Shown: positions 1 to 10,452, counted from the first letter of the stretch. The stretch is DNA of 64,000 nt from Pseudomonas triticifolii (GCF_014358015.1 NZ_JACONV010000001.1:930001-994000), one strand, 5' to 3'. Notes: a model not told the origin generated them from the letters alone. Made by a program: numbers and translations.

Positions 1-389
1 CCAAAACGGCCTCGTTGAGCGCCCGTGAGATCAAGCATTTCAAGCGCAATGGCGAAAGCTGGGTGCGCTTCTACCTGGCCATCGACGACAGCCACGCCCA
101 CCCCATCGAAAGGCCTCTGGCGCGGGTCAGCAAGATCAAGCGCCGCGCTGATGACCGCGATCCGGATGACGAGAAAAAATACACGGCCCGCCCGGTGATC
201 AGCCTGACGGTCTGCATGGGTGAAGTTTTACGCACCATAGAAGTGAACTTGACCGACCGAAGTGCTTTCCAATATCCGCTTTTGATTGGCTCCGAAGCCT
301 TGAAACGCTTTGATGCGCTGGTCGATCCAAGTCTTAAATATGCGGCAGGGAAGCCTGGCTGCGCTTCCGTCGCTCAAAACGCAGAGTAA
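1..389 (+). CDS. Retropepsin-like ATP-dependent zinc protease family protein, C-terminal part
   Basis: Only the C-terminal 129 codons or so are present; the frame is open to the window edge, so the start lies upstream. The visible protein begins KTASLSAREI, which fits the residues just after the DTGA-type aspartic protease motif of the zinc protease / RimB-like family (Pfam Zn_protease). That motif itself is outside the window. The end, with IEVNLTDRSAFQYPLLIG, also matches the family. The next two genes are an inactive transglutaminase with membrane helices and an ATP-grasp ligase, the usual partners. The stop lies 4 bases before the next start, so the three genes are probably co-transcribed. 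Family assignment is from recognition of the C-terminal half only. Confidence 0.8.
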   Translation, partial: KTASLSAREIKHFKRNGESWVRFYLAIDDSHAHPIERPLARVSKIKRRADDRDPDDEKKYTARPVISLTVCMGEVLRTIEVNLTDRSAFQYPLLIGSEALKRFDALVDPSLKYAAGKPGCASVAQNAE

Positions 390-393
390 ATAC

Positions 394-1932
394 ATGCGCT
401 CTCTCACGCTCCACCTGAAGATCCTGATCACTGTCCTGGTGACCCTGGGCATTGCGATCACGGCCTATCAGATTCTGGCGCTCGGCATCCCGGTGACCGA
501 AGACGAAACCGACGACCTGTGGAACATCGACGCCAAGGTGGAATTTGTCGCCAACCCGAAAGACTCGGTCAAGATCCAGATGTTCGTGCCGCCTCTGGCG
601 CATGATTACATCAGCCTCAATGAAAGCTTTATCTCCAACAATTACGGGGTCAGCGTCAACCGTGGCGACGGCAACCGCCGTGTGACCTGGTCGACCCGCC
701 GCGCGACCGGCAACCAGACGCTGTATTACCGCCTGGTTCTGACCAAGCGCTACAGCGGCGAAAAACCCAAGGTCAAAGGCCCGATCTTCCGCGACAGCCT
801 GCCTGTGGAAGGCCCTGAAAAAATCGCTGCAGAAGCCTTGCTGGCGCCGATTCGCCAGCACTCGGCGGATGTCGAGACGTTCATCACCGAGGCCATCAAA
901 CGCGTCAATAACCTGAACGATGACAACGTCAAGCTGCTGCTGGCGGGCGACACGTCGGCCAGCAAGAAAGCCCAGGTCACCGAACTGCTGCTGTCCATCG
1001 CCCACGTTCCTATGGAAAAAGCCCACACCATCCGCCTGGAAGCCGACCAACCGCAGACGCCCGAACTGTGGCTGCGCAGCTTCAATGGCAAGGAGTGGCT
1101 GTACTTCAACCCGGACACTGGTGAAGCCGGCTTGCCGGACGACCGCCTGCTGTGGTGGACCGGAGATGAAAACCTCGTCACCGTCGAAGGCGGCAAGAAG
1201 GTGCAGGTCACCTTCAGCCTGAACAACAGTGAAATGAATGCCATGCGTCTGGCCAAACTGACCGACGCCAGCACCGATTCGGACTTCCTCGCCTACTCCC
1301 TGTACGGCCTGCCGCTGCAGACCCAACAGACCTTCATGATCATGGTCATGATCCCGATTGGCGTGCTGGTCATCCTGATTCTGCGTAACCTGATCGGCCT
1401 GCAGACGCTGGGCACATTCACGCCGGTGCTGATTGCCCTCGCCTTCCGTGAAACCCAGCTGGGTTTCGGCATCGCGCTGTTTACCGTCATCACGGCACTG
1501 GGACTGTCGCTGCGCTCCTATCTGGAACATTTGAAACTGCAGATGCTGCCGCGCCTGTCAGTGGTGCTGACCTTCGTGGTGGTATTGATCGCCGCCATCA
1601 GCCTGTTCAGCCACAAGCTGGGGCTTGAGCGTGGCCTGTCGGTGGCGCTGTTCCCGATGGTGATCCTGACCATGACCATCGAACGCCTGTCCATCACCTG
1701 GGAAGAGCGCGGCGCGAGCCATGCGATGAAGGTCGCCATCGGCACGCTGTTCGCGGCCTCGCTGGCGCACCTGATCATGAGCGTGCCGGAACTGACTTAC
1801 TTCGTGTTTACCTTCCCGGCCGTATTGCTGGTGCTGGTCGGCTTCATGCTGGCGATGGGCAGATACCGTGGCTATCGCCTGACCGAACTGATGCGCTTCA
1901 AGGCGTTCCTTAAAGAGGATCAGGCCAAGTGA
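394..1932 (+). CDS. Inactive transglutaminase fused to seven transmembrane helices
   Basis: This 512-residue protein has one N-terminal membrane segment (about residues 8-28), a periplasmic transglutaminase-like domain, and a C-terminal half with about seven hydrophobic helices (from about residue 310 to the end). No Cys-His-Asp catalytic set is visible, which fits the family described as an inactive transglutaminase fused to 7TM. The ATG at 394 was chosen over an upstream in-frame ATG at 310 because the latter overlaps the protease gene deeply. With the zinc protease before it and the ATP-grasp ligase after it (4-nt overlap), it forms a conserved proteobacterial three-gene set. I infer a membrane-anchored peptide-tagging or peptide-processing role; the substrate is unknown. 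Confidence 0.85.
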   Translation: MRSLTLHLKILITVLVTLGIAITAYQILALGIPVTEDETDDLWNIDAKVEFVANPKDSVKIQMFVPPLAHDYISLNESFISNNYGVSVNRGDGNRRVTWSTRRATGNQTLYYRLVLTKRYSGEKPKVKGPIFRDSLPVEGPEKIAAEALLAPIRQHSADVETFITEAIKRVNNLNDDNVKLLLAGDTSASKKAQVTELLLSIAHVPMEKAHTIRLEADQPQTPELWLRSFNGKEWLYFNPDTGEAGLPDDRLLWWTGDENLVTVEGGKKVQVTFSLNNSEMNAMRLAKLTDASTDSDFLAYSLYGLPLQTQQTFMIMVMIPIGVLVILILRNLIGLQTLGTFTPVLIALAFRETQLGFGIALFTVITALGLSLRSYLEHLKLQMLPRLSVVLTFVVVLIAAISLFSHKLGLERGLSVALFPMVILTMTIERLSITWEERGASHAMKVAIGTLFAASLAHLIMSVPELTYFVFTFPAVLLVLVGFMLAMGRYRGYRLTELMRFKAFLKEDQAK

Positions 1933-2909
1933 TCGGCTGGTGGAAGACCTGGAAGGCGCTGGAAGCCCGCGGCATCATGGGCATCAACCGGCGCAATGCC
2001 GATTACGTGCTCAAGTACAACAAGCGCAGCCTGTACCCGATCGTAGATGACAAGATCATCACCAAGGAACGCGCCATTCAGGCAGGCATTCATGTGCCTG
2101 AAATGTATGGCGTGATTTCGACCGAAAAAGAAATCGACCAGCTTGATGAAATCATCGGCGGGCGCAGCGATTTTGTGATCAAGCCTGCCCAGGGTGCAGG
2201 CGGAGACGGCATTCTGGTGATCGCCGACCGTTTCGAGGATCGTTATCGAACCGTGTCGGGGCGCATCATCAGCCATTCGGAAATCGAACATCAGGTTTCC
2301 AGCATTCTCACCGGTCTGTATTCGCTGGGCGGACACCGCGACCGGGCACTGATCGAATACCGTGTCACACCTGACCCGATCTTCAAAAGCATCAGCTATG
2401 AAGGCGTGCCCGACATTCGCATCATCGTGCTGATGGGTTATCCGGTCATGGCCATGCTGCGCCTGCCCACTCGCCAGTCAGGCGGCAAGGCCAATCTGCA
2501 TCAGGGCGCTATCGGCGTCGGTGTGGACCTGGCCACCGGCATCACCCTGCAGGGCACCTGGCTTAATAGCATTATCAGCAAGCACCCCGACACCACCAAC
2601 TCGGTGGACGGAGTGCAACTGCCTAACTGGGATGGCTTCATGAAGCTGTCGGCCGAATGCTACGAGCTGTGCGGACTGGGCTACATCGGCGTCGACATGG
2701 TGCTCGATCAGGACAAAGGCCCTCTGATCCTGGAGCTCAATGCCCGCCCCGGCCTGAACATCCAGATCGCCAACGACAGCGGCCTCACGCATCGCACCCA
2801 GGCGGTGGAGGCTCGCATCGAACAACTGACGCAGGAAGGCAGGCAGGAAACGCCGCAGGAACGCGTCGAGTTCGTGCAGGCGCTGTTTGGCCACGTGCCC
2901 AGCGTCTGA
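1929..2909 (+). CDS. Alpha-L-glutamate ligase-like ATP-grasp protein
   Basis: The 326-residue product has the ATP-grasp layout of RimK-like ligases. An IKPAQGAGGDGI nucleotide-binding loop lies near residues 78-89 and the metal-binding LELNARPGLNIQ segment near residues 268-279. ATP-grasp ligases of this kind join a carboxylate to an amine using ATP, commonly adding glutamate. It starts at a GTG that overlaps the stop of the transglutaminase-like gene by 4 nt, so translation is probably coupled. It closes the protease-7TM-ligase operon; the next gene, pabB, begins 95 bp later. The acceptor substrate cannot be told from sequence. Confidence 0.87.
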   Translation: MIGWWKTWKALEARGIMGINRRNADYVLKYNKRSLYPIVDDKIITKERAIQAGIHVPEMYGVISTEKEIDQLDEIIGGRSDFVIKPAQGAGGDGILVIADRFEDRYRTVSGRIISHSEIEHQVSSILTGLYSLGGHRDRALIEYRVTPDPIFKSISYEGVPDIRIIVLMGYPVMAMLRLPTRQSGGKANLHQGAIGVGVDLATGITLQGTWLNSIISKHPDTTNSVDGVQLPNWDGFMKLSAECYELCGLGYIGVDMVLDQDKGPLILELNARPGLNIQIANDSGLTHRTQAVEARIEQLTQEGRQETPQERVEFVQALFGHVPSV

Positions 2910-3004
2910 AGCGCTGTGGCACTGCCCAATCCCGACATGCCTCTAGGAGGCGACCGGCCTTAGGACTACAATCCCCGGCCGCGCTTTGATACTGACGTCA
3001 CGAC

Positions 3005-4351
3005 ATGCCGACCTGCTCGCTACACCCTCTGCCCTACAGTGCCGACCCGAGCGTGTATTTTTCACGGATTCGCCGGGCTCCGGGCGCGGTACTGCTCGAC
3101 AGTGGCCGACCGGTGGCCCAACGAGGCCGCTTTGACCTGCTCAGCGCCTGGCCACGTCAGAACCTTGCAGTCGAGACCAAAGAAACCGGCAACGCCTTCA
3201 TCCATCGTCTGCGCACAAGCTTGACGTCGCTGGGCACCGCCAGCCTGCCGGAAGGCTGTGCGCTGCCCTTCGCGGGCGGCCTGATCGGTTACCTGAGCTA
3301 CGATTTCGGCCGGCGACTGGAACCGCTGCCCAACCAGGCCATTGACGACCTGCACCTGCCCGATGCGCGTCTGGGGCTCTATGACTGGGCCTTGATCAGT
3401 GACCATCAGGCGCAGACCAGTCAGTTGATCTTTCACCCGACCCTGGCAGAAGCCGAGCGCACCCGACTGATCGAGCTGTTCACTGACAGCCCCGCAGCAT
3501 CTGCCTCGCCGTTCTCGCTGCAACAACCTTTTGCGGCGAGCATCAGCGCCAGCGATTACCGAAACGCCTTCGAGCGCATCCAGCAGTACATCCAGGCAGG
3601 CGACTGCTATCAGGTCAATCTTACCCAGCGGTTTCAGGCACCTTGCGCGGGCGATCCCTGGCACGCCTATCAGGCGCTTCGTGCGGCCTGCCCGACGCCG
3701 TTTGCAGGCTTCATGGCGCTGTCCGGCGATGACGCCATCCTGAGTCTGTCGCCCGAACGTTTCGTCAAGGTCAGCGACCGACAGGTCGAAACCCGTCCGA
3801 TCAAGGGCACGCGCCCACGTGGCACCGACCCGATACAGGATGAGGAACTGGCCGGGCAACTGCTTGGCAGTGAAAAGGATCGTGCCGAGAATCTGATGAT
3901 CGTCGATCTGCTGCGCAATGACCTCGGCCGCAGTTGCAGGATCGGTTCGGTAAAGGTCCCGGAACTGTTCAGTCTGGAAAGCTACCCCAACGTGCATCAC
4001 CTGGTCAGCAGTGTGACGGGCGAACTGGCGGCCGACCATGATGCACTGGACCTGATTGCGGGCAGCTTCCCCGGTGGCTCGATTACCGGCGCGCCGAAGA
4101 TCCGTGCGATGCAGATCATCGATGAACTGGAGCCCACCCGACGCAGCCTCTACTGCGGCTCGTTGATGTATCTGGACGTGCGGGGGCAAATGGACAGCTC
4201 CATCGCCATCCGCAGCGTGCTGGTCAAGGATGGACACGTATCGTGCTGGGGCGGCGGCGGCATCGTCGCAGATTCCGATTGCGACGCGGAATATCAGGAG
4301 ACCTTCACCAAGGTGCGCGTGCTGCTTGAGACCTTGAATGCGCTGACCTGA
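3005..4351 (+). CDS. pabB: Aminodeoxychorismate synthase component I
   Basis: The enzyme aminates chorismate to 4-amino-4-deoxychorismate, using ammonia from the PabA glutaminase, on the way to p-aminobenzoate and folate. The 448-residue length fits PabB. The chorismate-binding domain fills the C-terminal half: PIKGTRPR (265-272, with the PabB-type lysine rather than the threonine of anthranilate synthases), NLMIVDLLRNDLGR (296-309) and SFPGGSITGAPK (354-365). The N-terminal lid domain has the expected GGLIGYLSYD segment (91-100). It stands alone between two other units and is followed by a REP palindrome. Confidence 0.95.
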   Translation: MPTCSLHPLPYSADPSVYFSRIRRAPGAVLLDSGRPVAQRGRFDLLSAWPRQNLAVETKETGNAFIHRLRTSLTSLGTASLPEGCALPFAGGLIGYLSYDFGRRLEPLPNQAIDDLHLPDARLGLYDWALISDHQAQTSQLIFHPTLAEAERTRLIELFTDSPAASASPFSLQQPFAASISASDYRNAFERIQQYIQAGDCYQVNLTQRFQAPCAGDPWHAYQALRAACPTPFAGFMALSGDDAILSLSPERFVKVSDRQVETRPIKGTRPRGTDPIQDEELAGQLLGSEKDRAENLMIVDLLRNDLGRSCRIGSVKVPELFSLESYPNVHHLVSSVTGELAADHDALDLIAGSFPGGSITGAPKIRAMQIIDELEPTRRSLYCGSLMYLDVRGQMDSSIAIRSVLVKDGHVSCWGGGGIVADSDCDAEYQETFTKVRVLLETLNALT

Positions 4352-4366
4352 TCGTGCCCAACGGAC

Positions 4367-4454
4367 TGTGGGAGGCGGCTTGCCGGCGATGCTTTTCCTG
4401 AAGCGACCTATCAGTGACTGAGCTGCCGCCATCGCCGGCAAGCCGCCTCCCACA
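4367..4454. repeat. REP-type inverted repeat with 24-bp perfect arms
   Basis: Arms at 4367-4390 and 4431-4454 are perfect reverse complements (core GGAGGCGGCTTGCCGGCGAT) separated by 40 bases. The element lies between the convergent ends of pabB and thrH. The same palindrome recurs at 42228-42312 and a short relative at 17860-17887, so it is a dispersed family. It could also work as a bidirectional terminator or transcript-stabilising hairpin. Confidence 0.85.
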
Positions 4455-4478
4455 AGGTACGCATTCAGTCAGATACGT

Positions 4479-5096
4479 TCAGAGCGCCAACTCCCGATTC
4501 GATGCCGTGATGAATGCCTTCTTCAGGTCTTCAAACGTGTGCACCGCCGGAAATTGCGGGAACTCGCGGATCACGTTTTCAGGCGCATGGAACAGGATGC
4601 CAGCGTCAGCCTCGCCCAGCATGGTGGTGTCATTATAGGAGTCGCCTGCGGCGATGATGCGGTAATACAGGCTCTTGAAAGCCAGCACCGATTGACGTTT
4701 GGGGTCTTTCTGGCGCAATTGATAGCTGACGACCCGGTCTGTCTCATCAGTGATCAGGCGATGGCAAAGCAGGGTCGGAAAGCCCAACTGGCGCATCAAG
4801 GGCTGGGAGAACTCGTAGAAGGTGTCCGACAGAATCACCACCTGAAAACGCTCGCGCAGCCAGTTGACGAATTCCACCGCGCCGTCCAGCGGCTTGAGGG
4901 TAGCGATCACTGCCTGGATGTCCGACAACTTCAGGCCATGCTCATCGAGAATGCGCAGGCGCTGCTTCATCAGCACGTCGTAGTCGGGAATGTCCCGCGT
5001 GGTGGCGCGCAGCGCTTCGATACCGGTTTTCTCGGCAAAGGCAATCCAGATTTCCGGGACCAGCACACCTTCCAGATCGAGACAGGCAATTTCCAC
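4479..5096 (-). CDS. thrH: Bifunctional phosphoserine phosphatase / homoserine phosphotransferase ThrH
   Basis: This is a 205-residue HAD-superfamily enzyme. Motif I reads CLDLEGVL with nucleophile D7 and E9; motif II is ILSDTFYEF near residue 88; motif III is [10 protein letters not shown] near residue 152. The D-x-E form of motif I and the length fit ThrH of Pseudomonas. That enzyme dephosphorylates phosphoserine and can move the phosphate to homoserine, linking serine and threonine synthesis. It is transcribed towards pabB and shares the REP hairpin with it. The start is at a clear ATG preceded by AGGAGTG on the minus strand. Confidence 0.95.
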   Translation of the reverse strand: MEIACLDLEGVLVPEIWIAFAEKTGIEALRATTRDIPDYDVLMKQRLRILDEHGLKLSDIQAVIATLKPLDGAVEFVNWLRERFQVVILSDTFYEFSQPLMRQLGFPTLLCHRLITDETDRVVSYQLRQKDPKRQSVLAFKSLYYRIIAAGDSYNDTTMLGEADAGILFHAPENVIREFPQFPAVHTFEDLKKAFITASNRELAL

Positions 5097-5269
5097 AGGA
5101 CACTCCTCAAGGACACTTCACGATAACGGGAAGCGGCACTCTAGCCGCTCGTACCACACGACGCAACGCGCCGTCCGTGCGTGCGCAACGGCCACGTGAC
5201 GATGGATTTTGTTACCATTACGGCCATCACGAGCGCTTAAGCGCCAACCTTTACCCAGGAAGCCGCCTG

Positions 5270-6004
5270 ATGAGCCACCCCTTCGACGTCGCCGCGCTGG
5301 CGACGACTTATGCAAACAAATCCGCGCAGGACATTCTGAAACTGGCCTTCGAGCATTTTGGTGACGAGCTGTGGATTTCCTTCAGCGGCGCCGAGGATGT
5401 GGTGCTGGTGGACATGGCCTGGAAGCTGAACAAGAACGTTAAGGTGTTCAGCCTCGATACGGGTCGCCTGCACCCTGAGACCTACCGATTCATCGAGCAA
5501 GTGCGCGAGCATTACAAGATCGACATCGAGATCATGTCGCCGGATCAGAGCAAGCTCGAACCTTTCGTCAAGGAAAAAGGGCTGTTCAGCTTCTACCGTG
5601 ACGGCCATGGCGAATGCTGTGGTGTGCGCAAGATCGAGCCACTGCGTCGCAAGCTCTCCAGCGTCAAGGCATGGGCTACCGGTCAGCGACGTGACCAGAG
5701 CCCGGGCACACGCAGCGCCGTGGCGGCGATGGAAATCGACACCGCCTTCTCGACCCCCGAGCGCACGTTGTACAAGTTCAACCCGTTGGCACAAATGAGC
5801 AGCGAAGAAATCTGGGGCTATATCCGCATGCTGGAGCTGCCTTACAACAGTCTGCACGAGCGTGGCTTCATCAGCATTGGCTGCGAACCCTGCACGCGTC
5901 CTGTCTTGCCGAACCAGCACGAGCGTGAAGGTCGGTGGTGGTGGGAAGAAGCCACTCAGAAAGAGTGCGGCCTGCACGCTGGCAACCTGATCGCCAAGGT
6001 GTAG
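5270..6004 (+). CDS. cysH: Phosphoadenylyl-/adenylyl-sulfate reductase, 4Fe-4S type
   Basis: The 244-residue product reduces activated sulfate to sulfite. The PP-loop [10 protein letters not shown] (38-47) binds the nucleotide. Two cysteine pairs, CC at 116-117 and CEPC at 205-208, hold a 4Fe-4S cluster, marking the APS-reductase type typical of Pseudomonas rather than the enterobacterial PAPS-only enzyme. ECGLHAGN near the end carries the catalytic cysteine (C233). The ATG at 5270 was chosen because an upstream in-frame start would add 31 residues foreign to the family. It is convergent with cysB, the regulator of the pathway. Confidence 0.95.
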   Translation: MSHPFDVAALATTYANKSAQDILKLAFEHFGDELWISFSGAEDVVLVDMAWKLNKNVKVFSLDTGRLHPETYRFIEQVREHYKIDIEIMSPDQSKLEPFVKEKGLFSFYRDGHGECCGVRKIEPLRRKLSSVKAWATGQRRDQSPGTRSAVAAMEIDTAFSTPERTLYKFNPLAQMSSEEIWGYIRMLELPYNSLHERGFISIGCEPCTRPVLPNQHEREGRWWWEEATQKECGLHAGNLIAKV

Positions 6005-6016
6005 GCATCACGCTCA

Positions 6017-6049
6017 CGTCATTGCGGGCACCTCTTGCCCGCAATGACG
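6017..6049. terminator. Bidirectional hairpin between cysH and cysB
   Basis: A 14-bp perfect stem (6017-6030 with 6036-6049) with a 5-base loop sits between the convergent cysH and cysB genes, followed on the plus strand by CTGTTT. Position and symmetry suggest termination from both sides; the U tract is weak. Confidence 0.6.
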
Positions 6050-6068
6050 CTGTTTCAGCGACACCCGA

Positions 6069-7052
<984 letters not shown>

Positions 7053-7203
7053 TCAAAGCAGATAAACCCTAGGGGCATCAGCGACGGTATATAACTGGAT
7101 TAATGGTCAGGCGAATAAAGCTAGAACTTTTTATCACCTTTGCAGGGCGATGGCACGCTCGATTTCACTTAAACCGCCAATTAAACCTTCTTGAACCTTC
7201 GCT

Positions 7204-7698
7204 CTACCCTCGCCCTCTGTTCTGCATCATGGGCACCATGTAAACCGGTACTGCGCAAAGCCGTAAAATCCTGGCAGCCGTACGGCCTACCGACGCGCCC
7301 TCTTCCGCCCAGCGGCTGTGGCTGCCCACAACAAGCAAATCCACTTCCAGTTTTTGCGCCTGCTCAAGGATCATGCTGGACGGCTCTCCCTGAACAACGC
7401 GCACTGTGCGAATAAGAGACAGGTCTTTGTGACCTTCACCCAGTTCTTCACGAAACCCATCGAGCATCCGTTGCTCAATTCCATCCATGAACGCACTCAC
7501 ACCCTTGCTGTGCAGTTCCCTTAACGCATCCTCGCCCAGATAGCTCTGCAGCACCGATTCGGCGAACAGCCCCATGGGTTCTACGACATGGACAACGTTA
7601 AGTTCAGCATTGAACGTTCGGGCCAGCGCCAGCGCATGCTGTGTCACATAAGGCGCATACAGACCAAGGTCTGTGGCATACAGCATCGAACGAACCAT
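7204..7698 (-). CDS. Universal stress protein (UspA family)
   Basis: The 164-residue product begins MVRSMLYATDLGLYAPYV and ends with VGSHSRWAEEGASVGRTAARILRLCAVPVYMV. That tail is the ATP-binding G-x(2)-G-x(9)-G-[ST] type of UspA proteins, with GASVGRTA as the final part. The ATG at 7698 has a GGGAGG ribosome site 4 bases upstream; a longer frame reaching 7800 lacks one. It is a stand-alone gene. A stress-related role is the family assignment; no specific signal can be read from the sequence. Confidence 0.88.
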   Translation of the reverse strand: MVRSMLYATDLGLYAPYVTQHALALARTFNAELNVVHVVEPMGLFAESVLQSYLGEDALRELHSKGVSAFMDGIEQRMLDGFREELGEGHKDLSLIRTVRVVQGEPSSMILEQAQKLEVDLLVVGSHSRWAEEGASVGRTAARILRLCAVPVYMVPMMQNRGRG

Positions 7699-7796
7699 AC
7701 AACCTCCCGAACAGCCAGAATGGCGGAGATTGATAGAGCTTAGCAGTGCGCCAAAGTCTACGACGCCTGTAAACCGGCGCTCTGTCCGCTCGCGAC

Positions 7797-8762
7797 TCAA
7801 TCGGGCTGGCGATTGCCTCGATCAATAAAGGTCAGCGCTTGATACAGCATGCGTACACGTGGCATATCGAAACCGGCGGCGAGCGCGGCGGCCAGTGGCC
7901 TGGCATAGATGGCTTCCAGCTCCAGCGGCCGCTTCTCGACGTGATCGTGGTACATGCTGGGCTTGTAGTCAGGCATGGTCTCGGTCACGGAGAACAGCCT
8001 GGAGGCAAAGCCCGCCGGCAAGGCGTAACCGCACGCCTGAGCGCCGTCCACCACCTCGTCCATCAGCGCCCGCACCAGCTCGCGACTGGCCGGATCGCTC
8101 ATCAACCCGGAAGTGCCTGCGCGCAGTAGCACCGATAAGCCGTTATACGGCACGTTCCACACCAGCTTCTGCCAGCGCGCCTGCTGCAGGTCGGCCATTG
8201 CGTGCGCCTCGACCCCGGACTCACTGAACAATGCCGCGCAGGCATCGACAATGGCCAGGCGGCTGGCCTGGTCGGTCGAAGGGCCACTGTGATAGCCCAC
8301 GCTCACCGCGCCGAATGCCTGATGTGTAACGACACCTGGTGCCGCGCGATGAACGCAGATGAAACACAGACCGCCCAACACATGCAGACTGTCGGGAATC
8401 ACGGCCCGCAGTTGATCCTCGACCGCCAGACCGTTCTGCAACAGCACAACCCTGGCCCCCTCGGCTGCGACCTGAGTGATGATCGGCCCCAGGTCCGCAT
8501 TACCGGTGCTCTTGGTTCCCACCAGCAGCCAGTCACAGGCCGGCATGTCGGCTGCCGAGTTATAGGCGTGTACAGGGCGCAATTGCAGATCGCCATGAAC
8601 GGCGCTGTCGACGTGCAGGCCGTCGCGCACCACCGCTTCAAACTCGCTGCGCAGCAGAAAATGCACATCCATTCCTGCCCGCGCCAGCATCAAACCGTAA
8701 AAACCACCGATGGCGCCGGTGCCGATGATCCCGATCCGGGGACGTTTCGTCTCATTGCTCAT
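7797..8762 (-). CDS. Putative 2-dehydropantoate 2-reductase (PanE/ApbA family)
   Basis: The 321-residue protein has an N-terminal Rossmann motif, IGIIGTGAIGGFYG (about residues 10-23). It also has a C-terminal ApbA domain with WQKLVWNVPYNGLSVLL carrying the conserved lysine and asparagine. The family reduces ketopantoate with NADPH in pantothenate synthesis, but Pseudomonas genomes carry several paralogues with uncertain substrates. It lies 27 bp downstream of a thioredoxin-like gene on the same strand, so the two are probably one unit. Confidence 0.85.
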   Translation of the reverse strand: MSNETKRPRIGIIGTGAIGGFYGLMLARAGMDVHFLLRSEFEAVVRDGLHVDSAVHGDLQLRPVHAYNSAADMPACDWLLVGTKSTGNADLGPIITQVAAEGARVVLLQNGLAVEDQLRAVIPDSLHVLGGLCFICVHRAAPGVVTHQAFGAVSVGYHSGPSTDQASRLAIVDACAALFSESGVEAHAMADLQQARWQKLVWNVPYNGLSVLLRAGTSGLMSDPASRELVRALMDEVVDGAQACGYALPAGFASRLFSVTETMPDYKPSMYHDHVEKRPLELEAIYARPLAAALAAGFDMPRVRMLYQALTFIDRGNRQPD

Positions 8763-8789
8763 ACTGTTTTCTCTTGCTGACTGTGTGTT

Positions 8790-9140
8790 TCAGGGCAATT
8801 CGTCGGGGGAACGATGCATGGCCTCGTCCAGCGCTGTCGAAAGCCCCTCAAGGGTCAGTGGCGCACGAAGCGGGCCTTGAAACATGCCGTCGCGCACCAC
8901 GAACAGCGCTGGCAGATGAAAGACCTCATAGCGCTGCACAGCGCCGCCGTTATCCTGAGCATCGACCCAGCACAGCCGGTCGACAGCCAAGGCCATGGCG
9001 GGCAATTGCTGCCTGGCCCAGCGACAGGCGGAACAGCCTGCGCTGGTAAAGATCACCAGCGACGTTCCCGCAAGCTCGAGTAATTGATGATCGATGTCGA
9101 AGTCACTCAGTTGCAGTTGATTCAACGAAATAGCCCTCAC
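8790..9140 (-). CDS. Thioredoxin-like protein with a CSAC motif
   Basis: This 116-residue protein has the thioredoxin layout: a beta strand LVIFTSAG, then a C-S-A-C redox pair (C36, C39), then VDAQDNGGAVQRYEVFHLPALFVVRDG with the cis-proline before ALFVV. I set the start at the GTG (9140) because the longer open frame has no ribosome site and encodes unlike sequence. AGAG lies just upstream of this GTG. It is probably co-transcribed with the PanE-like gene. The partner protein is unknown. Confidence 0.75.
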   Translation of the reverse strand: MRAISLNQLQLSDFDIDHQLLELAGTSLVIFTSAGCSACRWARQQLPAMALAVDRLCWVDAQDNGGAVQRYEVFHLPALFVVRDGMFQGPLRAPLTLEGLSTALDEAMHRSPDELP

Positions 9141-9359
9141 CTCTGGCCGTACACTATCGGTTGCAGCGCCAGTGGTTGCAAATGACAGATGCACAGACGT
9201 CTTAAAGTCGCGGCAAAGCGGCGCAAACCCGTGCTTTACCCATTGTCGAACAACGCGATAACGCGCTAAGGTTCCGCTCCCCGCTGCGCTCAAACCTGCT
9301 GGGCACCGCCGCACCGGGAACCGCAGGCGGCCAGTACCCGCGACCTGATGAGTAACACG

Positions 9360-10436
9360 ATGGCTGATTTACCGATTGACGACCTCAACGTTGCATCCAA
9401 CGAGACTCTGATCACGCCGGATCAGCTCAAGCGCGAAATCCCCCTGACCGACGCTGCCCTGCATACCGTCAGCCAGGGTCGTGAAGTGATCCGCAACATT
9501 CTCGACGGCAATGACCACCGCCTGTTCATTGTGATCGGGCCTTGCTCGATCCATGACCTCAAAGCGGCCAAGGAATACGCCGAGCGCCTCAAGACGCTGG
9601 CGGCAGAAGTGTCGGACACCCTGTATCTGGTCATGCGCGTCTACTTCGAAAAGCCGCGCACCACGGTGGGCTGGAAAGGCCTGATCAACGATCCGTACCT
9701 GGATGACTCGTTCAAGATCCAGGACGGCCTGCACATCGGTCGCCAGTTGCTGCTGGACCTGGCTGAAATGGGCCTGCCGACCGCAACCGAAGCGCTGGAC
9801 CCGATTTCCCCGCAGTATCTGCAGGATCTGATCAGCTGGTCGGCCATTGGCGCGCGCACCACCGAATCCCAGACCCACCGCGAAATGGCCTCCGGTCTGT
9901 CCTCCGCGGTAGGTTTCAAGAACGGCACAGACGGTGGCCTGACGGTCGCCATCAATGCGTTGCAATCGGTTTCCAGCCCGCATCGCTTTCTGGGGATCAA
10001 CCAAGAAGGCGGCGTGTCCATCGTCACCACCAAGGGCAATGCCTATGGCCACGTGGTGCTGCGTGGCGGCAATGGCAAGCCCAATTACGACTCGGTGAGC
10101 GTCGCGCTCTGTGAGCAGGCCCTGAACAAGGCCGGTATCCGGCCCAACATCATGGTCGACTGCAGCCACGCCAACTCTAACAAGGACCCTGCCCTGCAAC
10201 CGCTGGTCATGGAAAACGTCGCCAACCAGATTCTGGAAGGCAACGAGTCGATCATTGGCCTGATGGTCGAAAGCCACTTGAACTGGGGTTGTCAGGCAAT
10301 TCCCAAGGACCTGTCGGAATTGCAGTACGGCGTATCCATCACCGATGCCTGCATCGACTGGGAAAGCACCGAAAAAACCCTGCGCGGCATGCACGCCAAG
10401 CTCAAGGACGTACTGCCAGCGCGTAAGCGCACGTAA
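9360..10436 (+). CDS. 3-deoxy-7-phosphoheptulonate synthase, class I
   Basis: The product condenses phosphoenolpyruvate with erythrose 4-phosphate, the first step of the shikimate pathway. It is 358 residues from the ATG at 9360, the usual start (MADLPIDDLN). Another ATG at 9348 would add four residues, and neither has a strong ribosome site. Family motifs are clear: VIGPCSIHD, MRVYFEKPRTTVGWKGL, MVDCSHANSNKDP and MVESHLNWG. The feedback class (Tyr, Phe or Trp sensitive) cannot be told by eye. It is followed by a strong terminator. Confidence 0.95.
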   Translation: MADLPIDDLNVASNETLITPDQLKREIPLTDAALHTVSQGREVIRNILDGNDHRLFIVIGPCSIHDLKAAKEYAERLKTLAAEVSDTLYLVMRVYFEKPRTTVGWKGLINDPYLDDSFKIQDGLHIGRQLLLDLAEMGLPTATEALDPISPQYLQDLISWSAIGARTTESQTHREMASGLSSAVGFKNGTDGGLTVAINALQSVSSPHRFLGINQEGGVSIVTTKGNAYGHVVLRGGNGKPNYDSVSVALCEQALNKAGIRPNIMVDCSHANSNKDPALQPLVMENVANQILEGNESIIGLMVESHLNWGCQAIPKDLSELQYGVSITDACIDWESTEKTLRGMHAKLKDVLPARKRT

Positions 10437-10452
10437 ACTTCCGGCAGACACG

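Noticed and set aside
334..1530. 398-codon minus-strand frame over the transglutaminase-like gene
   Set aside because: Antisense shadow with H/Q/G/R-rich content; the plus strand has a clear membrane protein.
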